DNA of 64,000 nucleotides. It comes from Candidatus Brachybacter algidus. GTDB lineage: Bacteria; Bacteroidota; Bacteroidia; Chitinophagales; Saprospiraceae. The stretch spans positions 327,001 through 391,000 of the forward strand of contig JADJSK010000013.1 of assembly GCA_016711705.1 (NCBI GenBank). The letters are read 5' to 3'. The translations under genes were made by a program, and so were the position numbers. This document shows, piece after piece, positions 9,192-17,680 of the stretch (the first letter of the stretch is position 1; every line of letters starts with the position of its first letter). Below the pieces are notes generated by a model. The model was not told where the DNA came from and searched no databases. It saw nothing but the letters and a program-made list of their open reading frames with translations.

Positions 9192-10067
9192 ATGAGGTTT
9201 CTTTTGCTGTATTTATTTGTATTCGCCGGGTCAATTGTTTTTTCTCAGGGGAGTTTGTCGTATTACATTTTAGCCGACAATGTAAATATGCGTTATGGAG
9301 CTTCATCCTCATCACAAATTATTGAAACTGCAGAATTTGGAAGAACATTTCAGTCGCCTGTATTTGTTACATCAGACTGGCTTGGATTTTATTTTGACCA
9401 ACTAGATGATACAATATTTATAAACAGGAAGTTTATTGGGCTCGAATCAGATTTTTTGTGGACTATAAAATCTAAGCAATCAATAAGTGGACGTGGCAAG
9501 TATGAGTTACTAAAAATAAAATTACGAAATGATGATTATGCAGGAAGTCAGGAACTGCTATTTGATATACTTAATAATCATCCGGAATTCTTGAATACTT
9601 TTAGTGAATCTTGCGAACAACTGAATGTGCTGGCATTAGAGATGTATTTCAATGGTTATCCTAATTCAATTCAATCAGAACTCATAAAAAAAGTTATAGC
9701 TGATGTAAAAGATAAAAATATAAAGGCGATGGCTACATACATAGCCCTGAAGTATTCTTTACTTCAAAAGCAATCATTTTTAAGTGAGTTTTACATCAAA
9801 CAAATTATCGCCGGAGAATTACCAAATTTATATTTAAAAGGATGTGACTATTCCACCTATTTTAGCACATATCCAATTATCGAATCCAAAAAAGTAATCT
9901 GTGCTTTTTTTCTCTTTTGCAACGAAGATCGTGGTAAGTTAATGATGGATTATATTGAGAGTCAAATAACAAAAGAGAAATCCTTAAAGTCTGACTTCTG
10001 TTCAGATCTGTTAAAATCAATCAATGGGAATAATTTTGATCAACATTGGGAATACAAGAACAAATGA
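9192..10067 (+). CDS. Secreted protein with N-terminal SH3-like domain
   Basis: A 291-residue protein with a signal peptide (RFLLLYLFVFAGSIVFSQ). Residues ~25-85 look like a bacterial SH3 domain: YILADNVNMRYGASSSSQIIETAEFG is the common 'VNVRxGPSxxxxVI' pattern. The remaining ~200 residues are helical and unrecognised. SH3_3 domains often bind peptidoglycan or peptides, so an envelope role is inferred. Its end overlaps the long open frame of the TonB-receptor gene, but the likely start of that gene lies 41 bases after this stop. Confidence 0.6.
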   Translation: MRFLLLYLFVFAGSIVFSQGSLSYYILADNVNMRYGASSSSQIIETAEFGRTFQSPVFVTSDWLGFYFDQLDDTIFINRKFIGLESDFLWTIKSKQSISGRGKYELLKIKLRNDDYAGSQELLFDILNNHPEFLNTFSESCEQLNVLALEMYFNGYPNSIQSELIKKVIADVKDKNIKAMATYIALKYSLLQKQSFLSEFYIKQIIAGELPNLYLKGCDYSTYFSTYPIIESKKVICAFFLFCNEDRGKLMMDYIESQITKEKSLKSDFCSDLLKSINGNNFDQHWEYKNK

Positions 10068-10108
10068 TTCCAATTGTTAAACAATTTACATTGATTTTAA
10101 GTAGACCC

Positions 10109-12172
10109 ATGAAAGTCTTTTATCATTTTGCATTAATTTTATTGTTTACTACCAACTATTTATTTTCACAAGAAATTCAAAATAGCTCTTCCAATGCCAT
10201 AACTGACACCCTAACGGAGGTAATAATCACGGCTTATCCAGGTAAATTATCCGCCTTCACAAGTCCTTCTTCTGTGGCTCTTCTTGATTCATCCATCATG
10301 AAATACCGATTACAAAGTGAATTACTCCCGGTAGTCAATTCTATTCCCGGAGTCCGCATGGAGGAGCGTTCACCTGGAAGTTACCGGTTTTCTATACGCG
10401 GAAGTTTATTGCGTTCCCCTTTTGGGGTTAGAAATGTAAAAGTTTATCTCGATGAATATCCGCTCACAGATGCCGGAGGAAATACTTATTTGAACATGTT
10501 GGATTTTAACGATCAAACTTCTCTGGAAATCATTAAAGGCCCCGATGGCAGTCTTTTTGGGGCAAATACCGGAGGAGTTGTTCACATTCTTCCTACAGGA
10601 GTAAATACGGATACTCCCTCCGAGATAAAGCTTTCAACAGGCTCTTACGGTTTATTCACCGAACAGTTGTCAGGTAGTGAAAGGTTCGGACCCCATCTAA
10701 GATCTATTCAACAGTCTTTCCAAAGATCGGACGGATACAGAGATAATTCTGCAATGCGTCGGGCCACGATCCGCCTATCAGATAGATGGCAATATTCAGA
10801 AAAAGGAACTTTGAAATTATTCTTGTTTGCTGCAAATATGCATTATGAAACTCCGGGTGGCCTTAATCAAATACAACTTGAATTTAATCCAAGATCGGCA
10901 AGATATGCCACACCGACATTGCCCGGATCGGAAGCACAAAAGGCAGGCGTATATCTCAAATCTATCTTCATGGGAGCGAATCACCGATATGAATTTAATT
11001 CGAGACTGAGTCATAAAATTTCAATATTTGGGTCCAGAGTTGACTTCAAAAATCCATTTATTACCAATTATGAAATCCGTGGAGAAAATACATACGGATT
11101 GCGTACGAGTATAGAATTGGTCAGTAAATTGAATTCAAAAAGTTTTTTAAACTGGAACTGGAATACAGGACTGGAATGGCAACAAACAGCTGCTGAAATA
11201 AATAATTATGATAATAATGGTGGTGAAAAAGGAAATCTGCAAAGTGGAAGTAGTATTCTAAGTACCCAGCATTTTTATTTCACAAGATTTCAAAGTATCT
11301 GGTTTAATAACTGGGTAGTGGAAGGTTCAGTAAGTCTTACCAATGCCCAGCATGTATTCAAAGAAGTTCCAAAATTAAAAACCGATTTTGATCCGCAATG
11401 GATGCCCAGACTGGCCAGCAGTCTAAGATTGGGAAGGCAGGTATTACTAAGAGCATCTGTGAGCAGGGGATATTCTCCACCTACTACAGCTGAAGTTCTT
11501 CCTTCCAATAATTTCATCTATCAAAACCTGAAACCTGAAAGTGGGTGGAACTATGAGGCGGGTCTTCGATTTAATAATAAGCGGTTAAAAATAGATGTGG
11601 CTGCATTTCATTATCAATTGGAAGATGCAATTGTCAGGCAGGTAGATAGTTCGGGAGCAGAATTTTTTATCAATTCGGGAGGAACTAATCAAAACGGAAT
11701 TGAATGTTCGATTAATTATAAATTAATTAAATCGAGTATTTCGAGGACGCTAATTCATTCAGTTTCTCTTTTTAATTCAACTACAATTAATGATTTTAAA
11801 TTTAGAGATTACTTCTCTGGCGAGGATAATTTTTCCGGAAATAAACTGACCGGAGTACCTGATAAGGTTATTGTCTCAGGGATATTTATCGAATTTCAGA
11901 AGGGATTTAGTTTGTCTATGATGCACACATATGTAGGAAGTTTACCACTCAATGATGCCAATTCTGTATCTGCCAAATCTTATGATTTGCTTCAGGTTAA
12001 AATAGAAAAAAGTTTTAAATTTGGTAAATCAGTAATTAATCTCAATGGAGGTGTAGACAATTTATTGAATGCACGATACAGTTCCGGCAATGATATAAAT
12101 GCTTTGGGAGGACGTTATTATAATCCGGCTCCGGGGCGAAATTTTGTAGTTAGTTTGAAATTGAAATTGTGA
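10109..12172 (+). CDS. TonB-dependent outer-membrane receptor
   Basis: About 687 residues from the ATG at 10109, which begins a clear signal peptide (MKVFYHFALILLFTTNYLFSQ). The frame is open 63 bases further upstream, but that extension would precede the signal peptide. A TonB-box-like DTLTEVIITA is followed by the plug domain (SIPGVRMEERSPGSYRFSIRG, then LEIIKGPDGSLFGANTGG) and a ~500-residue beta-barrel ending in RNFVVSLKLKL. It lacks the carboxypeptidase-like N-terminal domain of SusC proteins and has no SusD neighbour. It is therefore more like a siderophore, cobalamin or metal-chelate receptor than a glycan importer. Confidence 0.88.
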   Translation: MKVFYHFALILLFTTNYLFSQEIQNSSSNAITDTLTEVIITAYPGKLSAFTSPSSVALLDSSIMKYRLQSELLPVVNSIPGVRMEERSPGSYRFSIRGSLLRSPFGVRNVKVYLDEYPLTDAGGNTYLNMLDFNDQTSLEIIKGPDGSLFGANTGGVVHILPTGVNTDTPSEIKLSTGSYGLFTEQLSGSERFGPHLRSIQQSFQRSDGYRDNSAMRRATIRLSDRWQYSEKGTLKLFLFAANMHYETPGGLNQIQLEFNPRSARYATPTLPGSEAQKAGVYLKSIFMGANHRYEFNSRLSHKISIFGSRVDFKNPFITNYEIRGENTYGLRTSIELVSKLNSKSFLNWNWNTGLEWQQTAAEINNYDNNGGEKGNLQSGSSILSTQHFYFTRFQSIWFNNWVVEGSVSLTNAQHVFKEVPKLKTDFDPQWMPRLASSLRLGRQVLLRASVSRGYSPPTTAEVLPSNNFIYQNLKPESGWNYEAGLRFNNKRLKIDVAAFHYQLEDAIVRQVDSSGAEFFINSGGTNQNGIECSINYKLIKSSISRTLIHSVSLFNSTTINDFKFRDYFSGEDNFSGNKLTGVPDKVIVSGIFIEFQKGFSLSMMHTYVGSLPLNDANSVSAKSYDLLQVKIEKSFKFGKSVINLNGGVDNLLNARYSSGNDINALGGRYYNPAPGRNFVVSLKLKL

Positions 12173-12242
12173 CAATGTGGTTTGGAGTTTGTTGTTTGAT
12201 GTTTGTTTGATATATTCGTAAAACATTTTAAAAAATATATTT

Positions 12243-12677
12243 ATGAAAAGGGCAGTTTTAATTTCTGGGTTGGTACTAATGACCTCTTTACTATTCCATG
12301 CCTGCAGCGGACCTTCAAAAGAAAAAGTAGCAGTTGTGTCAACAGATACACTTCAGGCTGAAGAGGAAGTAATGTCAGAGGAGGAATTAAAAATCAAAGA
12401 AACAGAGTTATGGGAATTCCTCATCTCAACAGAAGGCACATACGGCTGGGAAACAAAAACCGATAAAATATCGCTCGACTTTTTTGAAGACGGTAGATTG
12501 CATATTCAAGGCCCTGATGGAGAAGCTACTATGTGGGAAGGCAGTTGGAAGTTGAAAGGAGACAGATTGTCGATGGTGCGGCCGGATTTGAAAAGTACGG
12601 AAACGGAGAGTGTGAGCAGAAATGGGGACAAACTGATGATTGGTGCGGTGGAGTATACAAGGTATAAGGCGGAGTAG
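12243..12677 (+). CDS. Small lipoprotein, function unknown
   Basis: A 144-residue protein with a lipoprotein signal (LISGLVLMTSLLFHAC, cysteine at residue 21). An acidic linker follows (QAEEEVMSEEELK), then a ~80-residue beta-rich domain. The stretch FFEDGRLHIQGPDGEATMWEGSWKLKGDRLSM resembles lipocalin-like domains that test dose-response-like beta strands, but I do not recognise the family. It is probably anchored in the outer membrane or facing the periplasm. It lies alone between the TonB receptor and the glycosylase gene. Confidence 0.55.
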   Translation: MKRAVLISGLVLMTSLLFHACSGPSKEKVAVVSTDTLQAEEEVMSEEELKIKETELWEFLISTEGTYGWETKTDKISLDFFEDGRLHIQGPDGEATMWEGSWKLKGDRLSMVRPDLKSTETESVSRNGDKLMIGAVEYTRYKAE

Positions 12678-12771
12678 TAATGGGTAATGGGTAATAAGTA
12701 ATGGGTAATACTCACGGAGCGCCATTCTAATTTCTAACTTCCAATTTCTAATTTTTTATAAGAAATATAAC

Positions 12772-13278
12772 ATGAATGATGAAATGAACCCACTTAAATC
12801 TTCCTTCCTTCCCATCTCAAATCATGACGCTGAGATACTGATACTTGGTTCGCTACCGGGAGAAAAGTCTTTGGAATTGCAGGAGTATTATGGTCATGCG
12901 CAGAATAAGTTTTGGAAGTTAATTGCGGCAATAACAGAGCATGAATTACCTCAGGATTATGAGGAGAAAGTCAAATTGTTGAAGATATCCAAAATTGCAC
13001 TTTGGGATGTGGTACATTCAGCGCATCGAATTGGAAGTCTCTATACCGCTATATTGAATGAAATCCAGAACGACCTTGAAATTTTTATTAATGATCACCA
13101 AAATCTAAAAATCATTGCTTTTAACGGGAGAAAGGCAGAATCACTTTTTAATAAATATTTTCAGAAGAAGGACGAAATAAATTATGTTTTATTGCCGAGT
13201 TCCAGTCCTGCGAATGCTAGGATGTTGATGGACAGGATGGTTGAGCAGTGGAAGGAGAAGTTGTTTGGCGAGGGTTGA
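12772..13278 (+). CDS. DNA-deoxyinosine (hypoxanthine) glycosylase, UDG superfamily
   Basis: A 168-residue protein of the uracil-DNA-glycosylase fold. ILILGSLPGEKSLELQEYYG is the first active-site loop, followed by QNKFWKLI and IALWDVVHSAHRIGS. The final loop is LLPSSSPANARM. This arrangement fits the TIGR04274-type hypoxanthine-DNA glycosylases, which remove deaminated adenine from DNA as the first step of base-excision repair. It is a cytoplasmic single-gene unit. The upstream 90 bases hold simple repeats of the word TAATGGGTAA. Confidence 0.8.
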   Translation: MNDEMNPLKSSFLPISNHDAEILILGSLPGEKSLELQEYYGHAQNKFWKLIAAITEHELPQDYEEKVKLLKISKIALWDVVHSAHRIGSLYTAILNEIQNDLEIFINDHQNLKIIAFNGRKAESLFNKYFQKKDEINYVLLPSSSPANARMLMDRMVEQWKEKLFGEG

Positions 13279-13336
13279 ATTATAGAAATTGAAGACTGCT
13301 TGCCTCTCATTATTAGAAATTTGAAGTCGCTGAACT

Positions 13337-13360
13337 AACTTCGCAACTTGTTGCGAAGTT
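13337..13360 (+). terminator. Short perfect hairpin after the glycosylase gene
   Basis: AACTTCGCAA pairs perfectly with TTGCGAAGTT around a CTTG loop. There is no strong T-run after it, so it may be a weak terminator or a small repeat. Confidence 0.5.
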
Positions 13361-13390
13361 ATAAATTCCATACATAATAAAATATTTTTC

Positions 13391-13430
13391 AGAAATGTCC
13401 AGTTTTTTAATTAAAAAACTGGACATTTCT
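13391..13430. promoter_or_regulatory. Perfect 40-bp palindrome, likely operator of the AbiE pair
   Basis: The left arm AGAAATGTCCAGTTTTTTAA is the exact reverse complement of the right arm, with no spacer. It ends 2 bases before a TACCTTTG promoter box and 17 bases before the antitoxin ATG. AbiEi antitoxins are known to repress their own promoter by binding inverted repeats, so an operator role is a reasonable inference. Confidence 0.65.
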
Positions 13431-13432
13431 AT

Positions 13433-13440
13433 TACCTTTG
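13433..13440 (+). promoter_or_regulatory. Bacteroidota -7 promoter box TACCTTTG
   Basis: Matches TAnnTTTG exactly, 7 bases before the ATG at 13448 and directly after the 40-bp palindrome. The transcript would have almost no leader. Confidence 0.5.
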
Positions 13441-13447
13441 TGACTTA

Positions 13448-14182
13448 ATGAAAGTCATGAAGACCACTGATATTATTACATCGAAGCTCAATAGATTTCC
13501 TCAGGGTTATGTCTTCACCTATGAGGACTTTCATTTGGAGGTGGAAAGAAAGGAAGCTGTAATAAAAGCACTCAATAGGATGGTTGCCTCCGGCAAAATA
13601 GAAAAGCTTTCAAAAGGTAAATATTATAAACCGGAAAGGACACCATTTGGTGATCTTCAACCTAACCAGGAGCAAATTGTGAAAGACTTGCTGGAAGATG
13701 ATGGCAAGCTTATCGGATATCTGACTTGTTTAAGTATCTATAATAAGTTGGGATTGACGACACAGGTGAGCAATACTATTCAAATAGGAAAAAATGTTAC
13801 CGCCCCGGCTTTCAAGAGAAACAGATATAATATTTCATTCATTAAACAAAAGAATACGATTACCAAAGACAATATTCCTATGTTTCAAGTACTGGATGCA
13901 ATTCGTTTCATTAAAAAAATTCCCGATAGCACCATTGAGCAATCACTCAAAAGATTAATTGCAATAATTGAAGAAGTGCCTGCTTTGGATCTATATACCA
14001 TAGTAAGATTAGCACTTAAATATCCTCCTGCAACAAGAGCATTACTTGGAGCCATTCTTGAGGATTTAGGACATATAGGATTTATACTAGGTTTGTACAA
14101 ATCTTTAAATCCTATTACAAAGTATAAAATAAAAGGAGCAGATAAAATATTACCTAATACCCAAAATTGGAATATAATATGA
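13448..14182 (+). CDS. AbiEi-type antitoxin (DUF6088-like), first gene of a type IV toxin-antitoxin pair
   Basis: This 244-residue protein has an N-terminal winged-helix part (residues ~5-60: ITSKLNRFPQGYVFTYEDF, then LNRMVASGKIEKLSKGKYYKP). The C-terminal domain is of the kind seen in Bacteroidota AbiEi/DUF6088 antitoxins. In AbiE systems the antitoxin counteracts the nucleotidyltransferase toxin without binding it stably and represses the operon. The stop codon overlaps the ATG of the toxin gene (ATGA), as expected for a coupled pair. A 40-bp palindrome and promoter box lie just upstream. Confidence 0.8.
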   Translation: MKVMKTTDIITSKLNRFPQGYVFTYEDFHLEVERKEAVIKALNRMVASGKIEKLSKGKYYKPERTPFGDLQPNQEQIVKDLLEDDGKLIGYLTCLSIYNKLGLTTQVSNTIQIGKNVTAPAFKRNRYNISFIKQKNTITKDNIPMFQVLDAIRFIKKIPDSTIEQSLKRLIAIIEEVPALDLYTIVRLALKYPPATRALLGAILEDLGHIGFILGLYKSLNPITKYKIKGADKILPNTQNWNII

Positions 14183-15166
14183 ATCTCCACGAAAATAAAA
14201 AATTATTCAGACAAGCTTGTTCAGACAACGGCACAGCAGAAAGGAATTCCTGAAATTTATATTGAAAAGGACTATTGGGTGACACATGCGTTGTACACCA
14301 TTTTCACAGATCCCCTTGGAGCAGATGCAATATTTAAAGGAGGTACAGCTTTGTCCAAATGTTATAAATTGATTGATCGCTTTTCAGAAGACATAGATTT
14401 AACTGTACTAAGAAAGGATGGAGAGTCTGACGCACAAATGAAAATCAAGATAAGAGAACTTGGAAAAGTTTTAACCGCTCAACTACCGGAAGTAGAGATT
14501 GGAGGTGTAACGAATAAAAAGGGTAACATAAGGAAGACTGCTCATACTTATGAAAAAGAATTTCAAGGAGCATACGGACAGATCAGGGATGTAATCGTTT
14601 TGGAAGTCACCTGGTTGGGTAATTTTGAGCCTTATGAATCCAAATTTGTTCGGACGTATATATCGGAAATGATGGAAAGCACGGATCAAGGAGCCTTCAT
14701 TGACCAATATGGATTGAGACCATTCGAAGTTAAAGTGTTACATCCCCGTCGTACACTGTGTGAAAAAATCATGAGCCTTGTCCGATTTTCGTATTCAGAT
14801 GATGCTATAAATGATCTTAAAAAGAAAATCAGACACGTTTATGATATACATCAACTATTGCAAAATAAAAAGCTCAATTCATTTTTCCAAAGTGGAGATT
14901 TTGAAGAAATGCTGAGTAAAGTTGCCCAGGATGATAAGACTAGTTATAAAAGCAATAATCAATGGTTGAAAAATCATCCGAAAGATGCGATGATATTTAA
15001 AGATCTTGAAGATATATGGAATGGATTAAGTGAAACCTATAATGGTGATTTTAAGAATTTAGTTCATGGTGATTTACCAAATTTCTTAGATGTGCTTGCA
15101 ACGATGAAAATGGTTAAAGAGAAAATTGGTTCTATTGGCTGGCCGATTAAAGTGGAAAAAATTTAG
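14179..15166 (+). pseudogene. AbiEii/AbiGii-type nucleotidyltransferase toxin, frameshifted near its start
   Basis: The nucleotidyltransferase core is clear: FKGGTALSKCYKLIDRFSEDIDL carries the conserved GG and DxD-type residues that bind NTP and metal. From the ATG at 14179 the protein starts MNLHENKKLFRQA, a typical start for this family, then runs into a stop at about codon 25. Removing one T from the GCTTGTT at 14215-14221 restores AVQTTAQQKGIPEIYIEKDYWVT and joins the main frame, giving about 328 residues. As written, the toxin would only be made from an internal GTG at 14279, which lacks the conserved EKDYW motif. The cause is either inactivation or a sequencing error. Confidence 0.8.
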
Positions 15167-15295
15167 GAGTGTCGAAAGAATAATATTTTTTTACTTTAAC
15201 ATATTAAGATCAAATTTCATCATGTACAGTAATAGATAGGTTGATAATAAAGACTTCTTATTGGGCTAATTATTTATATTCTTAATACAATAATA

Positions 15296-16030
15296 ATGAA
15301 TTACGCAGAGCAACTTGAGACCGTTGAATGGAAAACACGAAGAAAGCTGATACTTGAACGAGACAATATGACATGCCATAAGTGTTTGAACAATAGTTAT
15401 CATGAAAATTTAATGTTTGGAGTGTTGGAAGCGCAAACAACTTTCAAATCAAAAATTTGGGATTATATAAATGCTAAAATAATATTTTGTAATACTCCTA
15501 ACCGACTTGATTTTAAGCAATTAAGTGGGAAAATCTGTTTTTACAAATTTGAGGATAATCATCAAATATTATTTAGTGTAATCGATATTGATTTTCCTTT
15601 TCAACCTGAGCAAGTAAGAAGTAGTATAATTACATACGCTTCGATTTATCATAATGAAGAGAGATATAGCTTAAAAAATAATATATCTTCTGCTTTTAAA
15701 TATTCAACACTATCAAAAGAAGATATCAACCAACAGATGGATTTAAAGAAGTGGCTTTATTTAAGAAACTTAAACATCCATCATAAATATTATCAGGAAG
15801 GCAAAATGGCGTGGGAGTATCCTGATGAGGCCCTTGAAACTCTTTGCTGGCCATGTCATGAAAATCTTCATAAGAATTCGGTTATTGATATTTTAGACAT
15901 CAATGGAAAATTGTTGTCCAAAAGGGAAGTTTGTACAAGATGTTATGGTGCAGGTTGGTTTCCACAATATAAACATGTAGAAAGTGGAATTTGCTTTAAA
16001 TGTAATGGGTCTCGCTTTGACTTTTATTGA
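15296..16030 (+). CDS. HNH-like protein with a C-terminal zinc ribbon
   Basis: A 244-residue protein. Cys27 and Cys30 (TCHKC) precede a divergent middle. IHH (His162, His163) and CWPCHENLH (Cys184, Cys187, His192) look like the catalytic and zinc part of an HNH/McrA-type nuclease. The tail has two more pairs (Cys213/Cys216 and Cys233/Cys236, spaced CxRCxGxG and CFKCNG) resembling a DnaJ-type zinc ribbon. HNH nucleases nick or cut DNA, and this one sits between AbiE and a type I restriction operon, so a defence role is plausible but unproven. Confidence 0.6.
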   Translation: MNYAEQLETVEWKTRRKLILERDNMTCHKCLNNSYHENLMFGVLEAQTTFKSKIWDYINAKIIFCNTPNRLDFKQLSGKICFYKFEDNHQILFSVIDIDFPFQPEQVRSSIITYASIYHNEERYSLKNNISSAFKYSTLSKEDINQQMDLKKWLYLRNLNIHHKYYQEGKMAWEYPDEALETLCWPCHENLHKNSVIDILDINGKLLSKREVCTRCYGAGWFPQYKHVESGICFKCNGSRFDFY

Positions 16031-16126
16031 AAGAAGATGAAGTGTTTTGAAGTATAAGCTCCTTAGTGTCTATGACCTAAAACATTTTTATTACCTTTAT
16101 TTTCTTTACATCATATTAAGCGTCAA

Positions 16127-17680
16127 ATGGCCAAACAAACCAAAACAAAATCAATCGAAGAAACCCTGTGGGATTCTGCCAACAAACTAAGAGGCAGTGT
16201 AGAACCGGCAGAGTATAAACATGTCGTCCTTGGATTGATCTTTCTCAAGTTTGCAAGTGATAAATTTGAGGCGCATAGGAAGGAGCTGATTGCGGATGGT
16301 AAGGAGAAGTACATTGAGATGGCTGACTTTTACAATATGCACAATGTCTTCTTTCTGGATGAGATCTCCCGTTGGTCTTACATCATGATGAATGCGAAAC
16401 AGAATGACATCGCACTTAAGATAGATACTGCGCTGCACAATATTGAAAAAAACAACAACGCGCTAAAAGGAGCTTTACCGGATAATTACTTCTCGCGTCT
16501 TGGACTTGACATCACAAAGCTGTCATCCTTACTCGATACGATCAATGAAATAGACACACTCAAAGACAAGTCTCAAGATATCGTCGGAAGGGTGTATGAA
16601 TATTTCCTTTCGAAATTTGCACTGGCAGAGGGCAAGGGAAAGGGAGAGTTTTATACTCCTAAAAGTATTGTGAATCTAATTGCAGAAATGATCGAACCAT
16701 ATAAGGGAATCATCTATGACCCTGCCTGTGGTTCCGGTGGTATGTTCGTTCAGTCCATTAAGTTTATAGAAAATCATTACGGGAGTAAAAAGGAGATCTC
16801 CATCTATGGGCAGGAATATACCAATACCACCTATAAACTTGCAAAGATGAATCTCGCCATCCGGGGCATATCAGCAAATCTTGGAGAAAAAGCAGCAGAC
16901 ACATTTGGTGATGATCAACACAAAGACCTGAAAGCTGACTTTATCATGGCCAATCCTCCATTTAATCAAAAGGACTGGCGCGGTGCAGATGAACTCAAAG
17001 ACGATCCACGCTGGAGAGGATATGAAGTTCCTCCAAAAAGTAACGCCAATTATGGCTGGATCCTCAATATGGTCTCCAAACTTTCGGAAAATGGAGTTGC
17101 AGGTTTTATCCTTGCAAATGGTGCGCTCAGTGGAGGTGGTGAAGAGTATAAGATTAGGAGGAAGTTGATTGAGAATAACATCGTTGAGGCTATTATGGTA
17201 TTACCGCAAGATATGTTTTACACCACGAACATCAGTGTAACTGTATGGATTCTTAATAAAAACAAACAGGCTCATAGCAGAAGTATTGGTGATGAAGAGA
17301 GGCATTATAGAAATAGACAACAAGAAATTCTATTTATGGATTTGAGGCAGATTGGTGAGCCTTTTGAGAAAAAATTTATCCAGTTTAGTGAAGAGCAAGT
17401 CAAATTCATCGCAGCTACCTATCATGATTGGCAACAGGAGAATAACTCATATACTGATGTTCCGGAATATTGTTATTCGGCAAGCATAGAAGAGGTTATA
17501 AAAAAAGATTTTTCTTTGGTGCCGAGTAAATACATTGAATTTGTAAACCGGGATGAGCATATTGATTTTGATGAAAAAATGAAATCTCTTCGATCAGAAT
17601 TCAAAGATCTTTTTCATCAAGAGGAAACATCCAAGCAGGACTTATTAAAGGTATTTAAAGAGCTTGGATATGAGTTATAG
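16127..17680 (+). CDS. hsdM: Type I restriction-modification DNA methyltransferase subunit
   Basis: A 517-residue N6-adenine methyltransferase. The N-terminal helical HsdM domain (LWDSANKLRGSVEPAEYKHVVLGLIFLK) is followed by SAM motif DPACGSGGMF starting at Asp198 and the catalytic NPPF at Asn276. With HsdS it methylates adenines at a bipartite site and protects host DNA. It is the first gene of a same-strand, tightly packed operon reaching to 26448. hsdS overlaps its end by 11 bases. The frame is intact. Confidence 0.95.
   Translation: MAKQTKTKSIEETLWDSANKLRGSVEPAEYKHVVLGLIFLKFASDKFEAHRKELIADGKEKYIEMADFYNMHNVFFLDEISRWSYIMMNAKQNDIALKIDTALHNIEKNNNALKGALPDNYFSRLGLDITKLSSLLDTINEIDTLKDKSQDIVGRVYEYFLSKFALAEGKGKGEFYTPKSIVNLIAEMIEPYKGIIYDPACGSGGMFVQSIKFIENHYGSKKEISIYGQEYTNTTYKLAKMNLAIRGISANLGEKAADTFGDDQHKDLKADFIMANPPFNQKDWRGADELKDDPRWRGYEVPPKSNANYGWILNMVSKLSENGVAGFILANGALSGGGEEYKIRRKLIENNIVEAIMVLPQDMFYTTNISVTVWILNKNKQAHSRSIGDEERHYRNRQQEILFMDLRQIGEPFEKKFIQFSEEQVKFIAATYHDWQQENNSYTDVPEYCYSASIEEVIKKDFSLVPSKYIEFVNRDEHIDFDEKMKSLRSEFKDLFHQEETSKQDLLKVFKELGYEL

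Noticed and set aside
9092..9325. Frames on both strands before the SH3-like gene
   Set aside because: They overlap the start of the better-supported secreted protein and have no protein-like features.
10046..10108. N-terminal extension of the TonB receptor
   Set aside because: It would place 21 residues before the signal peptide and overlap the previous gene.
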